Source: Choristoneura fumiferana (Eukaryota; Arthropoda; Insecta; Lepidoptera; Tortricidae). From it: a stretch of DNA of 64,000 bases. Both the position numbers and the translations under genes were made by a program. This document shows, one piece after another, positions 46,678 to 58,509 of this stretch; the first letter of the stretch is position 1; every line of letters begins with the position of its first letter. Location of the stretch: contig NC_133483.1 in NCBI RefSeq assembly GCF_025370935.1, positions 5,243,539 to 5,307,538 of the forward strand. The letters are read 5' to 3'. Below the pieces are notes generated by a model. That model made no database searches. It was not told the DNA's origin and was given only the letters and a program-made list of their open reading frames with translations.

Positions 46678-48105
46678 TCGGGTTCCGGAGCCAAAATGGC
46701 AAAAACGGAACCCTTATAGTTTCACCATGTCTGTCTGTCTGTCTGTCCGTCCGCGGCTTTGCTCAGGGATTATCAATGCTAAATAGCTGTAATTTTGCAC
46801 GAATATGTATATAAACTATGCCGACAAAATGGTTATATTAAAATTTTCAAAAAAAAAATTTTTTAGTTTACGTCCCATAGACGTAAAGTGGGGGTGATTT
46901 TTTTTTTCTCATCCAACCTTGTAGTGTGGGGTATCGTTAGATAGGTCTTTTAAAATAATTACAGAGTTTTTACAACGATTTTTCGATTCAGTGATTTGTT
47001 TGCAAAATATTCAACTTTTAAGTGCAAATTTTCATTAAAATCGAGCGTCCCCCCCCCTCTAAAATCTAAACCGTGTAACGTAGTTGTTTATTTTTTTCCA
47101 TTTTTGAAATTTTTGAATTTGTTAAGAGTCACCGCCTCTCGCGCGTTCTAACATAGGAGTAACCCTCTCTTCCTGTGTTTTGTCTTTGGCATCGAATGAA
47201 TGATAATGTTCTTCGTTCGTTCCCGCGGCGCGCTCCGATCTGTGGATTATTATAAGCACCGGCGCGGCCGGTCGGCGCCTGATTACCTCTCAGAACTCAG
47301 CGCGAGAGCACGCTCGTCCTTCGCTTCACACGGCGAGACGTCTGTCACGTAAGGACCAGATAGTGCTTTCCTAGTGTAGAATCAGTGCTAATTCCCGAAT
47401 CCGGGGGCTACGCTCGGGGTACCGGTACCGCGAAAGACCTCGGGGGGACGGCGCGTTTCGACCGCCGGTGCTACAACACCACGACGGGCGTCGCAGCATC
47501 AGGGGAGTACTGCGCGAAAGGGAAAGCAACCACATTTAAATTAGTTTGCGACTTAATTCGTGACGGGCACCTTTTGGCCGTTACGGTTTTATATTTTTTT
47601 AAATTGTGTAACGAGCTTTAACGGTCACCCTTTTTGACCGTTGGGGCGTTTGAGCAAATTTCCCTACCTTCTTAAAACAAGGAACCAGACGGGCATCGAA
47701 CCCTGACCCTAATTTTGTAAGATTTACTTTGTTTTCTTATATTCAGTTCAGTTTTAAATTTAACATAATTTATTATTGTTTACTGTAATAAATGATACTT
47801 TAAATTGTTCATCTTGGTTTTATTAAGTCTAACCACGTAAAGGTGACAACTGGTGGGTGGAAAAAATTGAAAAAAATCAGAATGGTAGTCAATATATCAA
47901 ACTTTCTAAGAAAACTATAACGGCTGTTTGCTTGAGAATTATTAGTAGTTTAAGAGTAAATAGCAGCCTAAGGTATAAAATATACCTAAACTTGGAAGAT
48001 TCCGTATAAAATACGAAATCCTTAGAAAAATATTACTTATTTTTTCGTTATAACTATGGAACCCTATCTTGTTCGTGTCTGACACGCTCTTGGCCGGTTT
48101 TTGTA
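46678..48105 (+). mobile_element. Family A MITE copy 5, split by a solo LTR
   Basis: Left part 46678-47073 (GGGTTCCGGAGCCAAAATGG, GTCTGTC microsatellite), right part 47853-48105 ending TCTGACACGCTCTTGGCCGG. Removing 47074-47852 restores the consensus AAACCGGTGGGTGG. Confidence 0.8.
47074..47848. mobile_element. Probable solo LTR, 775 bp
   Basis: Begins TGTAACG and ends GTGACA, so TGT...ACA with short inverted ends. Flanked by ACCG (47070-47073) and ACTG (47849-47852), a 4-bp target duplication with one C to T change at a CpG. Inside: GC-rich promoter-like zone with TATAAG at 47251 and AATAAA at 47787. Gypsy and BEL elements make 4-5-bp duplications. The 78-codon frame at 47385 is inside and not a gene. 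Confidence 0.72.
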
Positions 48106-48482
48106 AATATGTTTCTTCTTTTTTTTTGTCATGTTGTGTTGGCTGAATAAACATATTTCTGCTCTATTTTATCGGGTAGTAGCATACTCAATACTTTATT
48201 GCCCTTTATTGCATTTTATTATATTATAATATAAGAAAGAAAGAAAGAATAAATTTATTTGCCTAAATTCGGCACATCACAAAAAATTACAATTCAAATA
48301 AGACAACCTTATACATCGAACCTTACATAGAATCAGAAATGATGTTAATCATTGTTAATTGATTGTTAATTGGCAACTTTGTTGGTTAATGTTTGATGTT
48401 ATTGTTTACAATGTAAGTTTTATTGTACCGTTTGTGCCCAAATACATAAATAAATAAATAAATAAATATGTTATCTGCAGTA

Positions 48483-48770
48483 GAACTAAGGTTAGGTACC
48501 GACATAGCCCGAAGAATTGCGAAACTGAAGTAGCAGTGGGCGGGGCACATTGCTCGCAGGACTGATGGCCGATGGGGTCAGAAGGTTCTCGAATGGCGTC
48601 CGCGGACCGGGAGACGAGCTGTTGGTAGGCCTACAATAAGATGGAGCAACGACCTGGTTAAGATCGCGGGATCGCGTTGGATGCGGAAAGCACACGACCG
48701 GTCTGAATGGAGAGCCTTGGGGGAGGCCTATGTCCAGCAGTGGACGTCTTTCGGCTGACACGATGAAGAT
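48483..48770 (+). mobile_element. RTE-type LINE 3' end
   Basis: QWAGHIARRTDGRWGQKVLE, then WRPRTGRRAVGRPTIRWSND, DLVKIAGSRWMRKAHDRSEW, QQWTSFG and stop, then GATGAAGATGATGA. This is the C-terminus of lepidopteran RTE proteins (HmRTE type). A stop after AKLK kills the frame upstream. The 5' side is truncated. Confidence 0.82.
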
Positions 48771-48919
48771 GATGAACCTTACATACTCTTATATACTAAA
48801 TAAGAAGAATGAAACGAAACATTGTGCCGAAAGAAGCAAAAGGGCCATACACAACGTGTTGTCACGGCAAGCCGCAACGCTGGTTTTCACTTTAATTAAA
48901 TTAATTAATTATTAATTAA

Positions 48920-49126
48920 CGAATATTATAAATGCAAAAGTGCCTGTGTTTGTATGTTTGTATGATTGTGTGTATGTTTGTCCGTCTTTTACGTTGAAAC
49001 GGAGCGACGGATCGACTTAATTTTTGGCATAGAGATAGTTTATGGGCCAGAGAGTGACATAGGCTACATTTTATCCCGGAAAAATGCACAGATCCCGAGG
49101 GAGGGAAACCGCGGGCAAAATCTAGT
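48920..49126 (+). mobile_element. Helitron-like repeat with CTAGT end
   Basis: ATTATAAATGCAAAAGTGCC, TGTTTGTATGTTTG-type tract, TTTTTGGCATAGAGATAGTT, ATTTTATCCCGGAAAAATG and AACCGCGGGCAAAATCTAGT. Copy 2 at 62350. Confidence 0.6.
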
Positions 49127-49900
49127 ACTTAAATAAATATGGAGCCAGTATTGATCCGATTATGTACTTTCAGACCTCTTCTCTGTACCTATTACCTAAA
49201 CATAGCACAGTCGGTAGGATACGATTAACAGGTAAACATTGCACTTCAATACCTTAGAATTCATGCGAAGAAAAACCTACTTTTATCCCATCCAATTCCT
49301 CCATATTCTCCACGATATAAACAAGACTATATTCAATATGAAATTCGCAAAATACTATCTGCATTTAGGTATATTTTGTACTGACGCTTTATAAACTCCA
49401 GTCTTAAAGGCGGCCGTTCGATAGGAGCTAAACAGCGAGGCAGCTGCATCGTTGCAATTTTAATCCCGCCATATAGCAACCGACAAGACGGCCGACGGCT
49501 TGGCGTGGAACACACGGCTAAAAAATACAATACAGTATAAAATAAATACTTTCATTACTGCAGCTAGGAAAATTAAACTAGAAAATTAAATATCTGGATG
49601 AACACTGTGTTGAAGTTGCGGACAGGCAGACAGACAGACAGGTCGCCCTATAATGCCATTTATCAAGTTAAGACGAATTAATTGAATCATGCGCAATAAG
49701 TGTAACGCACATTCACATCTGTTCTGACAATCTGCTACGCAGCTGCTACGAAAGCTACGAACCTACTAAGTTGCTAGTGCTACGAAAGATCGAGCTACGC
49801 TTGAGGCATAAGCTTGAGGTCTACGATCTAACAAGCTTTGTCCTATATAAAACGTGCACTCAGAGATGACAATTAAAATAGGTATTATTTTTATTAACTA
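49127..49900. other. Unclassified DNA within the duplicated segment
   Basis: Two short frames (49333-49530 minus and its copy at 62758) are identical only because the segment is duplicated. GACAGACAGACAGACAG near 49630. Confidence 0.4.
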
Positions 49901-50070
49901 CAATTACAATACAATGACTCTTTATTGTACACCACAATAGTAAACGATACAGAAAACAGGTACACAGAGAGAAAATTACAAGGCCTTATCTGTTCCAGGC
50001 AACCTTTTCCAACAGAAAGAAGTAAGGACATCAGAAGATTAGAACAATTAAACAAAAATATAGTAAAAGT
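49901..50070 (+). mobile_element. Family E repeat, long copy
   Basis: ACAATACAATGACTCTTTAT, then CGATACAGAAAACAGGTACA and TTCCAGGCAACCTTTTCC. Confidence 0.6.
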
Positions 50071-50754
50071 AACCGTACATATAATACGTATTCGTCTAAA
50101 ACAAAATACCAACAGTTGGATACATAGCAACATATAATTAGACTAGGTATGTAATAGCTAGTTATACTACGAGCAGGTATAGGTTTGTATAATTATGAAT
50201 TCTAATGTAACATTATTACTATAACGTGACTTAAGTATCAAAACAATCTAAATATGTTTTAACCGTGTTGAAATTCAAAGTGGCTTATTACTTTTCAGTA
50301 TTAGATATTTCTGTAAAAAACTCTCATAGCAAGTAAGTAACTAAATTAACTCACTTTACTCAATCTCAAGACTTGACTAGCCCCTGCCATTAATTCAATT
50401 TAATCTCGCCGGAACGACTAGCTATAAACTTCTTTTGTTTTACACTGCGCTCACTAGTTTAATTCTGGTCCACTATTTCACGCGCGTCGACAAAATAAAC
50501 GCCATGTTTTATGCGTTTACTTCGCCCTGCAGCGTAAATACTGGTTATTGAGTTAGGTTAGGGCAGGTGAGGTCTGACCTCCATTGATCCTGACTGCTGG
50601 CAACATCGGGTTTGCTATTAATAATTCTAAAAGCGACCGCGTCTCACCGTAAATCCTCTAACTGAGGAAATAACGATGAGTGCGATAAATATACTTGTAT
50701 CGGTGCACTCTGATGAAACCCAGGGTCGAAGTGTCATAAATAGATATCAGAAGA

Positions 50755-51020
50755 CAGTCCACACCGATTCACGAAGTAAACAAAGCTTGTGTTATGGGTA
50801 CTAGGCATATAAAGAGCTAGGCAGATAAATGTCATCACCATCATTATTATGAGCCGTAGGACATAAACATAAACGTACCTAACAGATAAACGTAAGTTCA
50901 TGTTAAATACAAAAGATTGGAGAAGAAATATGCGTATTTTTCATGTAATATAATTTCTGCCCCGACTGTGGATCAAATCCAGTACCTCGAAAGGTTCTCT
51001 AACAACTAAAGTCAGCCATA
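50755..51020 (-). mobile_element. tRNA-derived SINE, family S copy 3
   Basis: AAGTAAACAAAGCTTGTGTT tail side at left; inverted B box GGATCAAATCC at 50970-50980; ACAACTAAAGTCAGCCAT is the head. Diverged. Confidence 0.55.
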
Positions 51021-51025
51021 AAAGA

Positions 51026-52006
51026 ACTGGCCAAGAGCGTGTCGGACACGCCCGAAATAGGGTTCCATTGCCATTACGAAAAAATTAAGTAATATTTTTC
51101 TAAGGATTTCGTAATTTGTACGGAATCTTCCAATCTATGAACTGAAATAATTTCCTTGCTCACCCGCGACCTTACGATAGCTAAGCTTATGCAAAATATG
51201 CGTGTTCATGCAGTCTTCCTCCACCTTCGACACACGAAGAACGACACAAATCACACAAATCTAAAAAGAAACAAATACAGTGACGCGTTCGAACTCAACC
51301 AGAGCTATCTTCAGAACGCAAAACAGACAAAAGACACGTGCACAAGAATAAATTATAAACATCACAGTAAAGCAAGTGACGACACACCACTCATGAAGAT
51401 GAGCTCTGGTTGACAATCGAACTGTCAGTGTAGTGTGGTGGTGGTGATAGAATGTCAGTGTCACTGAACAGACTGGCTACTGTTTAGATACCTGCTGTGC
51501 TTGACTAACCTTAACTAATATTTTAAAACAAAGACAATGTAAATATTCAACAATTGAAATGGACTCAGCCGCATAAGTAACGCCTAAGATTCCAATAAAT
51601 CTTCCAATCTTCCAAGTTTAGGTATATTTTATACCTTAGGCTGCTATTTACTCTTAAACTACTAATAATTCTCAAGAAAACTTAACCGTTATAGTTTTCC
51701 TTGTAAGTTTGTTATACTTACTACCTACCCTCCTAAATTTTTCCAAATTTTTTCACTCACGGTTTAGTTTTTAGAGGGGCGGGGGACGCTCGATTTTAAT
51801 TCACCCCCTTTACGTCTATGGCTCTAAAAAAAAAAATTTTTATTTTTTTATTCTACTATTTTGTCGGCATAGTTTACATATTACAGCTTTCTAGCATTGA
51901 TAGATAGTCCCTAAGCAAAGCCGCGGACGGACGTCTGTCTGTCTGTCTAGACAGACAGACAGACATGGGGATTCCTTTTTTGCCATTTTGGCTACGGAAC
52001 CCTAAT
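51026..52006 (-). mobile_element. Family A MITE copy 6, split by family F
   Basis: Parts 51026-51133 and 51608-52006. Begins GGCCAAGAGCGTGTCGGACA, ends GGCTACGGAACCCTAATAAA with GTCTGTCTGTCTAGACAGAC at 51937. Confidence 0.75.
51134..51607 (+). mobile_element. Family F foldback-like insert
   Basis: The left half is the reverse of family F (GCTCACCCGCGACCTTACGA), the right half is forward (AAGATGAGCTCTGGTTGACA). Flanks carry TCTTCCAA at 51126-51133 and 51608-51615, with an extra TCTTCCAA at 51600-51607. The ORFs on both strands here are repeat sequence. Confidence 0.6.
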
Positions 52007-55000
52007 AAAGTACTGTTTACACCAAAAAAATAAGTTTTAATTCACGCTATCAAAAGAGATATCCTTTCCAAAGTGTATTATTTTAATACAATACTCTGAG
52101 AATCAAAATCTGCATTTGGGGTACGTTCCGTTGCCGTTTATGAAAAAAATGTGGCTAACGTTAGCTAAGGTCTCACGGTACGAGTACAGGAAAGATCTTA
52201 AATCGTCGATTAGCAAAAAATATATTCTTTAAGTTACTGTAGAAATACTCGGAAACACAAACTGTTTTTTTGCTTGCTTTTAAATTTATACCGATGCCTT
52301 AGTATCCGAGCCCAACTCCTCGAGCCGGTTGTTTGAGTCTATTAATCAAAAGACCTATATGAAACTAATAATAATTGTCTACAACAAATAGCCGAAATGG
52401 TAAAAAATACTGAAATCATAGAACCGATTGGTTCGCTCCGATACGTACCAGTAGATGTGTGTGAACGCAGCGATAATTTATTCATCGGCCGGTATCTCGG
52501 TCCAGAGGCTGCGCGTTCAACGCGAATTTACTGCAAGGACCGGTTTTAAATTTTCAAGAATAGCCACGAGAACAAAGGACTGTCGGACTTTATCAGACGG
52601 TAAAGAGAGTAAAATGTGTCCATTGCACAAGCGCATAGAACACAGGGAAACAGTTTATAGCTGCAAGGACACCGCAGCCACCTGTTCCGTTGCGGCCGAC
52701 GCCTTTACAATGCAGCCCGGACCGCCCCGCTACTTTAAACATACACTATCGGAAAATTAACGGCACATTATAAATTTAACTAAAATTATACTTTAACTCT
52801 TATAAGTTCGTCTATTTGCATAGCTTCTATTTTGTTAGCCTTATAGTAATATTCTGGAAGGTTAGATGTTGGAAAATCGTTAGAATTTTACAATCTTATA
52901 TTAGAAAAGTCGAGCAACAATCGTTTTGTTCTGGTTGCCGCGCTGTTTGACGTAATACGTTCGGTAACAGTTTGCTCTCGACAGCGCCCCACTTACCCAC
53001 TACAATCAAAAACTACAGTAAAGAAAGTTGTAATCTACCAAAACATAGTTAAGGCCATAGAAAAGCGCTCGTAGTTGCGAACTACTTTCGTTGGGTTATC
53101 TAACTTTTTCTGAAGTCTCGCTCTTTGAACGAGTCCTAAGCAGAGTTCGAACACACGGCACGGGCTTGGCCGTTATAAAATCAATGCGGCGCTTAACAAC
53201 TTTGTGCTAGTTAAAACGTCGGAAGTTTGCGTGCTACATTTTCTTGATCGTATATAGGTGCTAGCGCAACAACCAACTTCACCTGCTCCTATACTCTTAA
53301 ATACGTTTTTGGTTTGAAAATATTTAAGTTCCCTTTAAGCTTGCTTTTAACGTGTTAAAACAAAAACAGCGAAAACTGACTTCATGTGTGCTATCTATCT
53401 CCTATTCACTGTCCATCACGTAATATAAGAACAATATCGTATTAGTTTACTCACTCACTAAACGTTTCCTTTCCTTCTCTGTAATTATTAACAACAGCCG
53501 AAGAGGAATAATACATATTATTATATCAAGTATCAATCTAGAGGCTGATATAATATTTCAGTAAGGAAAAAGCGATACAAAAGAAATATAGCTGCATCAT
53601 TATTTAGGAATTACAATTCAGCAGGGAACGATTTGTAACAGAGACATCGCGCAATTTATTAAAGAAGCCCGTGAATAATTTATTTTAATTAACTACGAAC
53701 GACAGTTCCATTTTTCGCTTCCATCTAATTTTGCGGTTTCTTGATGCTGGCGTTCTTAAACTGAGACATTCATTCAAAAAGTTTGAAATCGAATTAAATT
53801 CGCCCCTTTAACTAAACTCAATTTTCTTTCACGACTTCATTAAGCGAAGCCATTCCGGTGAGCCTCAGTAATGACCTCAAAGGACGTTAAATCAAGATCG
53901 AAGGGAAAGATAAAAAGTAACTGAAATTTAATACTTTTATCAAATCGCTGTTGACGGCGGCTTTTGTGTTCTGTCCGTAAACATAAACATAGAGACATTC
54001 ATTTACCTCTCATCAAGGAACTGGAACCCGAGGGCGTTAAGCATCGCCATGACATCCCGACTCTGGGTACCAATAGCCCCGAAAAGATACGCTTTCGTGT
54101 AAAACGAACACTAATAAATCAAAACAAGTATTTCCTTGTATCAAAATTTGTCAGATAATGAACAAATATATATATGCTGCATTGGCAAAAGCACTTTTCA
54201 TGCTTTCATGCATAAATGCTTTCATGGCTGCAACTTGCAGCCTGCAAGGTACATTGTGTTGACACTAAACATCTGCTGACGATTTCAAGGTGAGGGTGAC
54301 TGCTTTGTCGCCAGATTGTTCTTTGTATATTTGTTTTTGCTCACCCGGGTGAGCAAAGAAATTCTTTCAGTTCATTAAATTTTACTTACTAGATCTAAGA
54401 CTATTTCATTCTTATATTATCTTACTTTATTATACGAATTTTATGAATAAATGAATTTGAATATGATTGCAATTAACAATTTAAAAACACTTTAACTTCA
54501 AGAACATAAAATAAGGACAAAAAATTAATAGATACCGAAATATCTTCTGTTAAATCAACTCAAAGAAAATATTTAAACTACTAGTTTAATGACCGCTACG
54601 GGTTATTCGTATTCGACTATCGATATTATTTTTACTGGAAAATGCCAAGGTTTAATTCTATAGAATTTTGTATTTTTACAAACAAAGCCAGTCTCTTGTC
54701 TCTGATAAAAAAATCTAAGAACAGTTTGTTTAAAGCTGTGTCTACGAGTAAGCCGTCATTTGTTGGGCTTTTTAGTTCCCATAGTTAATTTTCGGCAGAA
54801 TGAAGGTTATGCCTCAGGGCGAAATTCCAGAGTCTGCCTGTCTGACTGTCAGTCACATCTTACTGTAAGCGCTGAAAATTAAATACATGTATTGAAATTT
54901 GAAACAAATTAAGAACTGGCTTGCAGAAAAGTTCTAATTGTATATTATCGCAGTTGTACTTATATTATCTTCTTAAAACCACTGCGCAAACGTCAATATA

Positions 55001-55435
55001 GCGTATGTACGATTAAGGTCATAAATATAATATGTACGTTACCAAAACGCCAAAAATATCTATAAACTTTTATCCCACTAACGGGAAGATGGTGAATACG
55101 AGAGTATGCCTAGTGCCATCTACGAAGACGCGTGATTTTGACAAAATTAGACATTAATGACATTGTAATAAGAACTACCGCACGCGTCATCGTGAATGAC
55201 TCTACCTATACAATAGGTATACGATGGCTGTTTATGTATTTATGACCTCGGCTGTACCTATATTTTACAGTGAAGACTTTACCCACTCGTAAATACACTA
55301 ACACGTGATGTTACATTCGAAGATATGGTATGGTCAAGGACTTTAATTCATGGGCCGCCATGAAACCTTTTCATAGTAAACAACGAAAATGGTTCCTTGT
55401 TATGATTTGTTTGTTGTTTTGTTTGGTGTAGGAGT
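52007..55435. other. 3.4 kb of intergenic DNA, no supported gene
   Basis: A 101-codon frame at 52455-52760 is GC-richer than its surroundings but has no recognised domain, signal or splice partner. A family F scrap lies at 54332-54375. Nothing else seen. Confidence 0.35.
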
Positions 55436-55625
55436 TAGTTATAGCATGCAGCACGGATTGCTGAGGACCTGGGTTCGATGCCCAGCGCTGGTCTCTTTTT
55501 CTGGGTTTTCTGTGCATCCATGTCTCAGTTTGTATTTTCGATATGGTTTCACGGGATACCCGTAAAAGTAACAAATTTGGAGTTGAAATAAAAAATACAA
55601 TAAGACTCCAAAAAACCAATCATAA
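55436..55625 (+). mobile_element. tRNA-derived SINE, family C copy 2
   Basis: TTATAGCATGCAGCACGGAT, B box GGTTCGATGCC at 55472-55482, TCTCTTTTTCTGGGTTTTCT, then AAATTTGGAGTTGAAATAAA and AGACTCCAAAAAA. The minus-strand ORF here is not a gene. Confidence 0.75.
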
Positions 55626-55859
55626 TTAATGCGATGTCACTATGACTTTTACTATGAAATGGGTCCATGGTGACTCATGAATAACAGTCCTTGGCCGTAC
55701 CTGTCACTCACTCTGCTCTATCTCACTCTACCAGCTCAATTAAAGTGTGAAATTCCGATGCGAGGACGGCCGGCACGCACTTTCGTGCATATACCTAGGA
55801 TATGGAGAAAAGAAATGCCAGTCCACAAAGACAAAAATCGAAATGGCAGTCTACAAAGC

Positions 55860-55990
55860 AGGCCCTATGCTACGAAGAGCAAAATTCGAACTTCGTATCT
55901 TGCCGTCCCTTTGACGTTAATAATATTTAATACGAGAGTGAGAGGGACGATACGAACTTCGATTTTCAAATTTCATAGTAGCCCCTCAGT
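55860..55990. mobile_element. Family P palindromic repeat copy 4
   Basis: GCCCTATGCTACGAAGAGC and TTCGAACTTCGTATCTTGCC on the left pair with ACGATACGAACTTCGATTTT and ATAGTAGCCCC on the right. Confidence 0.65.
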
Positions 55991-56203
55991 AATCGCGGCG
56001 CTGCCGACTAATCACAGCCAATATGAATGCGTCAATACTGGCACATTACTGAAGCGCTGCTGGATAGATTATCTCGAATAGACAGCCTCGTCGTATCACC
56101 TTCGAGAATTGGAGCCGATTCACGTACAGTACAACTAGAATGTTAATGTCGCTCGGGAATTTTAAACTGCCAAGAAGAATGCGCTGCAAGAAACTTGACA
56201 GAA
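55926..56203 (+). repeat. 280-bp duplicated unit, copy 2
   Basis: Second copy of 46131-46416, same orientation, 9.8 kb away. Only scattered substitutions and a few indels (for example near TCGTATCACC). Confidence 0.75.
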
Positions 56204-56700
56204 AAGAATTTCGTAGTAGCCCTCCAGGCTTCGGGAATCAAGCTCGTTTCGTGCGAGCGCTCCCAGTGATCAGCGTGATCAAGTAAATACAGCTTGTCAA
56301 GGAAGGCAGCAGACGGCGCGACTTCACTTCATTACGGTCGGCGAGAATCCCAGAACCTTCAATTTAAGAATTATCCCAAAACGACTGCTGAATTATTCAA
56401 ACCTTAAATTATCGGTGAAGATCTCGAAGCACAATATCTGCAAAGAGAATTCATGAAAATACGGCTGACAGAACGATTCATATAATTCACTTGATAATAT
56501 TTGTATAGGTGAAATTTTATCTTTCGTAACCTATTCGTAACGAAATATGACTGGCGGAGTTGAAATGTAGTCTTCGTTTTGGTTCGTCCGTAAGGTCCAT
56601 TTAATCATACCTACTTATTATAAAAAGGCAAATTATACGAAATATAACCTTTAATCATTAACATATTTTGTCTTATCTTTGTGGTCATTGTGGTCATTTT
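56204..56700. other. Intergenic DNA, nothing recognised
   Basis: No coding or repeat signal noticed. Confidence 0.35.
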
Positions 56701-56962
56701 TAAACCCCGACGTGCCCCGACGCAAAAAGAGGGGTGTTATAAGTTTGACCGCTATGTGTGTCTGTTTGTCTGTCTGTCTGTCTGTCTAAGGCACCATAGC
56801 TCTTAATCGGGTGGACCGATTTGAGTGCGGTTTTTTTTATTTGATAGCAGGTTTTCTAGCGATGGTTCTTAGACATGTTTTATCAAAATCGTTTAAGCCG
56901 TTTTTGAGATATTGAATTTTGAAGTGACAAAGTCGGGGTTTTCCAACTTTTTTTGGTTAGGT
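56701..56962 (+). mobile_element. Family G repeat, best copy
   Basis: ACGCAAAAAGAGGGGTGTTA, GTTTGACCGCTATGTGTGTC, (TGTC)n, GGTGGACCGATTTGAGTGCG, then AAGTGACAAAGTCGGGGTTT. A second partial copy in the same orientation lies at 57136-57275. Confidence 0.68.
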
Positions 56963-57354
56963 TATTTCGCATTGACATTTTAATTATTTTTTATTATTTG
57001 TATCGTTCCAATTTATTGAATTTGACATAGTAATTGTAATTTGAACTTTTATGTTTTTACCCTTAATTATTTTTAAGTTTAATTCTAATTTGACATTGTA
57101 ATTCCATTTTTAACTGACATATTTTATTGTAATTCGCTAAAACGGGTGGACCGATTTGAATGCGTTTTTTTTATTTGAAAGCAGGATTTCTAGCTATGGT
57201 TCTTAGGCATGTTTCATCAAGACGTGACAAGAGAAGTGACTTGAAGTGAAGGTTTTCCAATTTTTGTCGGTTAGGTTGTTGTCATAAAAAATTATAGTAC
57301 ATCGCATTGCTATAATGTGCAATGAGAATGTTCCATGTAGGCTACGAATTAAAT

Positions 57355-57475
57355 GGTTCGATTGTACGGTTAGCCAAATAAGTAGTCTATATTTTTTAAA
57401 CAATTTCCATCAAATTCATATCACTAAAGTCGAACTTTTAAGTTGACAGATACGTCTTATAAATTGTTGATGGTA
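57355..57475. mobile_element. Diverged M2 MITE copy
   Basis: GTTAGCCAAATAAGTAGTCT resembles the inverse of the M2 right end, and TTGTTGATGGTA its left end. Confidence 0.35.
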
Positions 57476-58270
57476 CAGTCTATTAGAAAAAGATCGATGC
57501 GGCCAAAGTTACAAAAATATGTGTACCTACACGACTTTATCGACTTAACATCAAGGTCGTGTAAATATTCATATTTTTATAACTTTTGCTGTATCGATAT
57601 CTTTATAGTTTACTTTACATACTAATTATGTTCGACCAAAATCTTATGCAAAAGCTCCTAGTTAAAAAATAACTAAACGTACCGTATTTCAGTTACTGAC
57701 TTTAAAAAAGATTAAGCGTAGAAAGCGATGTCAGTTAATTAATGAAAAAAGTAATGGTCCTGTTTTCAGAAACGTCGCCAGGTACTCTTACAGAGCTGTT
57801 GTTTTACAAGTGCTGTTATTCTTTAATCTTTGCGAGCGCTGCGGGCGGCCAGAGGTGAGTCCGATGCCAATATTGTGATACTCGGCCAGAAAAAACTTCT
57901 ATCTCTTTTTAAAGTCGCTCAACCCATCGCAATATCAAAGAAAATTGAATTACATTAAAACAAGGTGGATGACTGAAAAATAATTAAAAATTTGATTCAA
58001 TGAACACTCGGAATTATGATTCTAGTTCGTTTTAATCTTGCCGTCGCGTTGATACTCCCGTTTCAATTTCGTTATAAGAGTCGAGATGCTCTGTGGCTTT
58101 GTTTTGAACCACGATTCTTGATTACGAGATCGGTTACGAAGATTTAAATAAGTAAGCGAATTTCATAAATTACACCCTTTGTTAGCAAACCGCAGGGCGT
58201 ATAATTATAAAACTTAATGACGCTTTATCGCTTGCTTTACTAATTTAAATAAGGGGGCATCCCATACGGG
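57476..58270. other. Intergenic DNA, nothing recognised
   Basis: No coding or repeat signal noticed. Confidence 0.35.
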
Positions 58271-58274
58271 ATTT

Positions 58275-58500
58275 GATAATAATCCCAGCCTATATATTAT
58301 ACGTCCCACTGCTGGGCACAGGCCTCCTCTCAGAATGAGAGGGCTTGGGCCGTAGTTCCCACGCGGGCCCAGTGCGGATTGGGAACTTCACACACACCAT
58401 TGAATTGCTTCGCAGGTTTGTGCAGGCTTCCTCACGATGTTTTCCTTCACCGTAAAGCTCGTGGTAAATTTCAAATGTAATTTCGCACATAATGAGTAAA
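58275..58500 (-). mobile_element. Family B SINE-like repeat, best-kept copy
   Basis: TATACGTCCCACTGCTGGGC, CCTCCTCTCAGAATGAGAGG, CGGGCCCAGTGCGGATTGGG and TTTTCCTTCACCGTAAAGCT, in reverse of 42700-42968. The ORF is repeat sequence. Confidence 0.68.
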
Positions 58501-58509
58501 GTGATCGAG

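Larger units (their letters stand above)
47994..50576 (+). repeat. Segment duplicated after the N gap, copy 1
   Basis: Matches 61442-64000 end to end with roughly 1-2% base changes and about 24 nt net fewer in copy 2. It holds the end of a family A MITE, an RTE tail, a Helitron-like end and family E. Confidence 0.9.

Noticed and set aside
47385..47621. 78-codon open frame in GC-rich DNA
   Set aside because: Lies wholly inside the solo LTR; the GC-rich bias of the LTR keeps the frame open.
55677..56081. 134-codon frame on the plus strand
   Set aside because: Runs through a palindromic repeat and the 280-bp duplicated unit; no domain, and copy 1 of the unit does not keep the same frame context.
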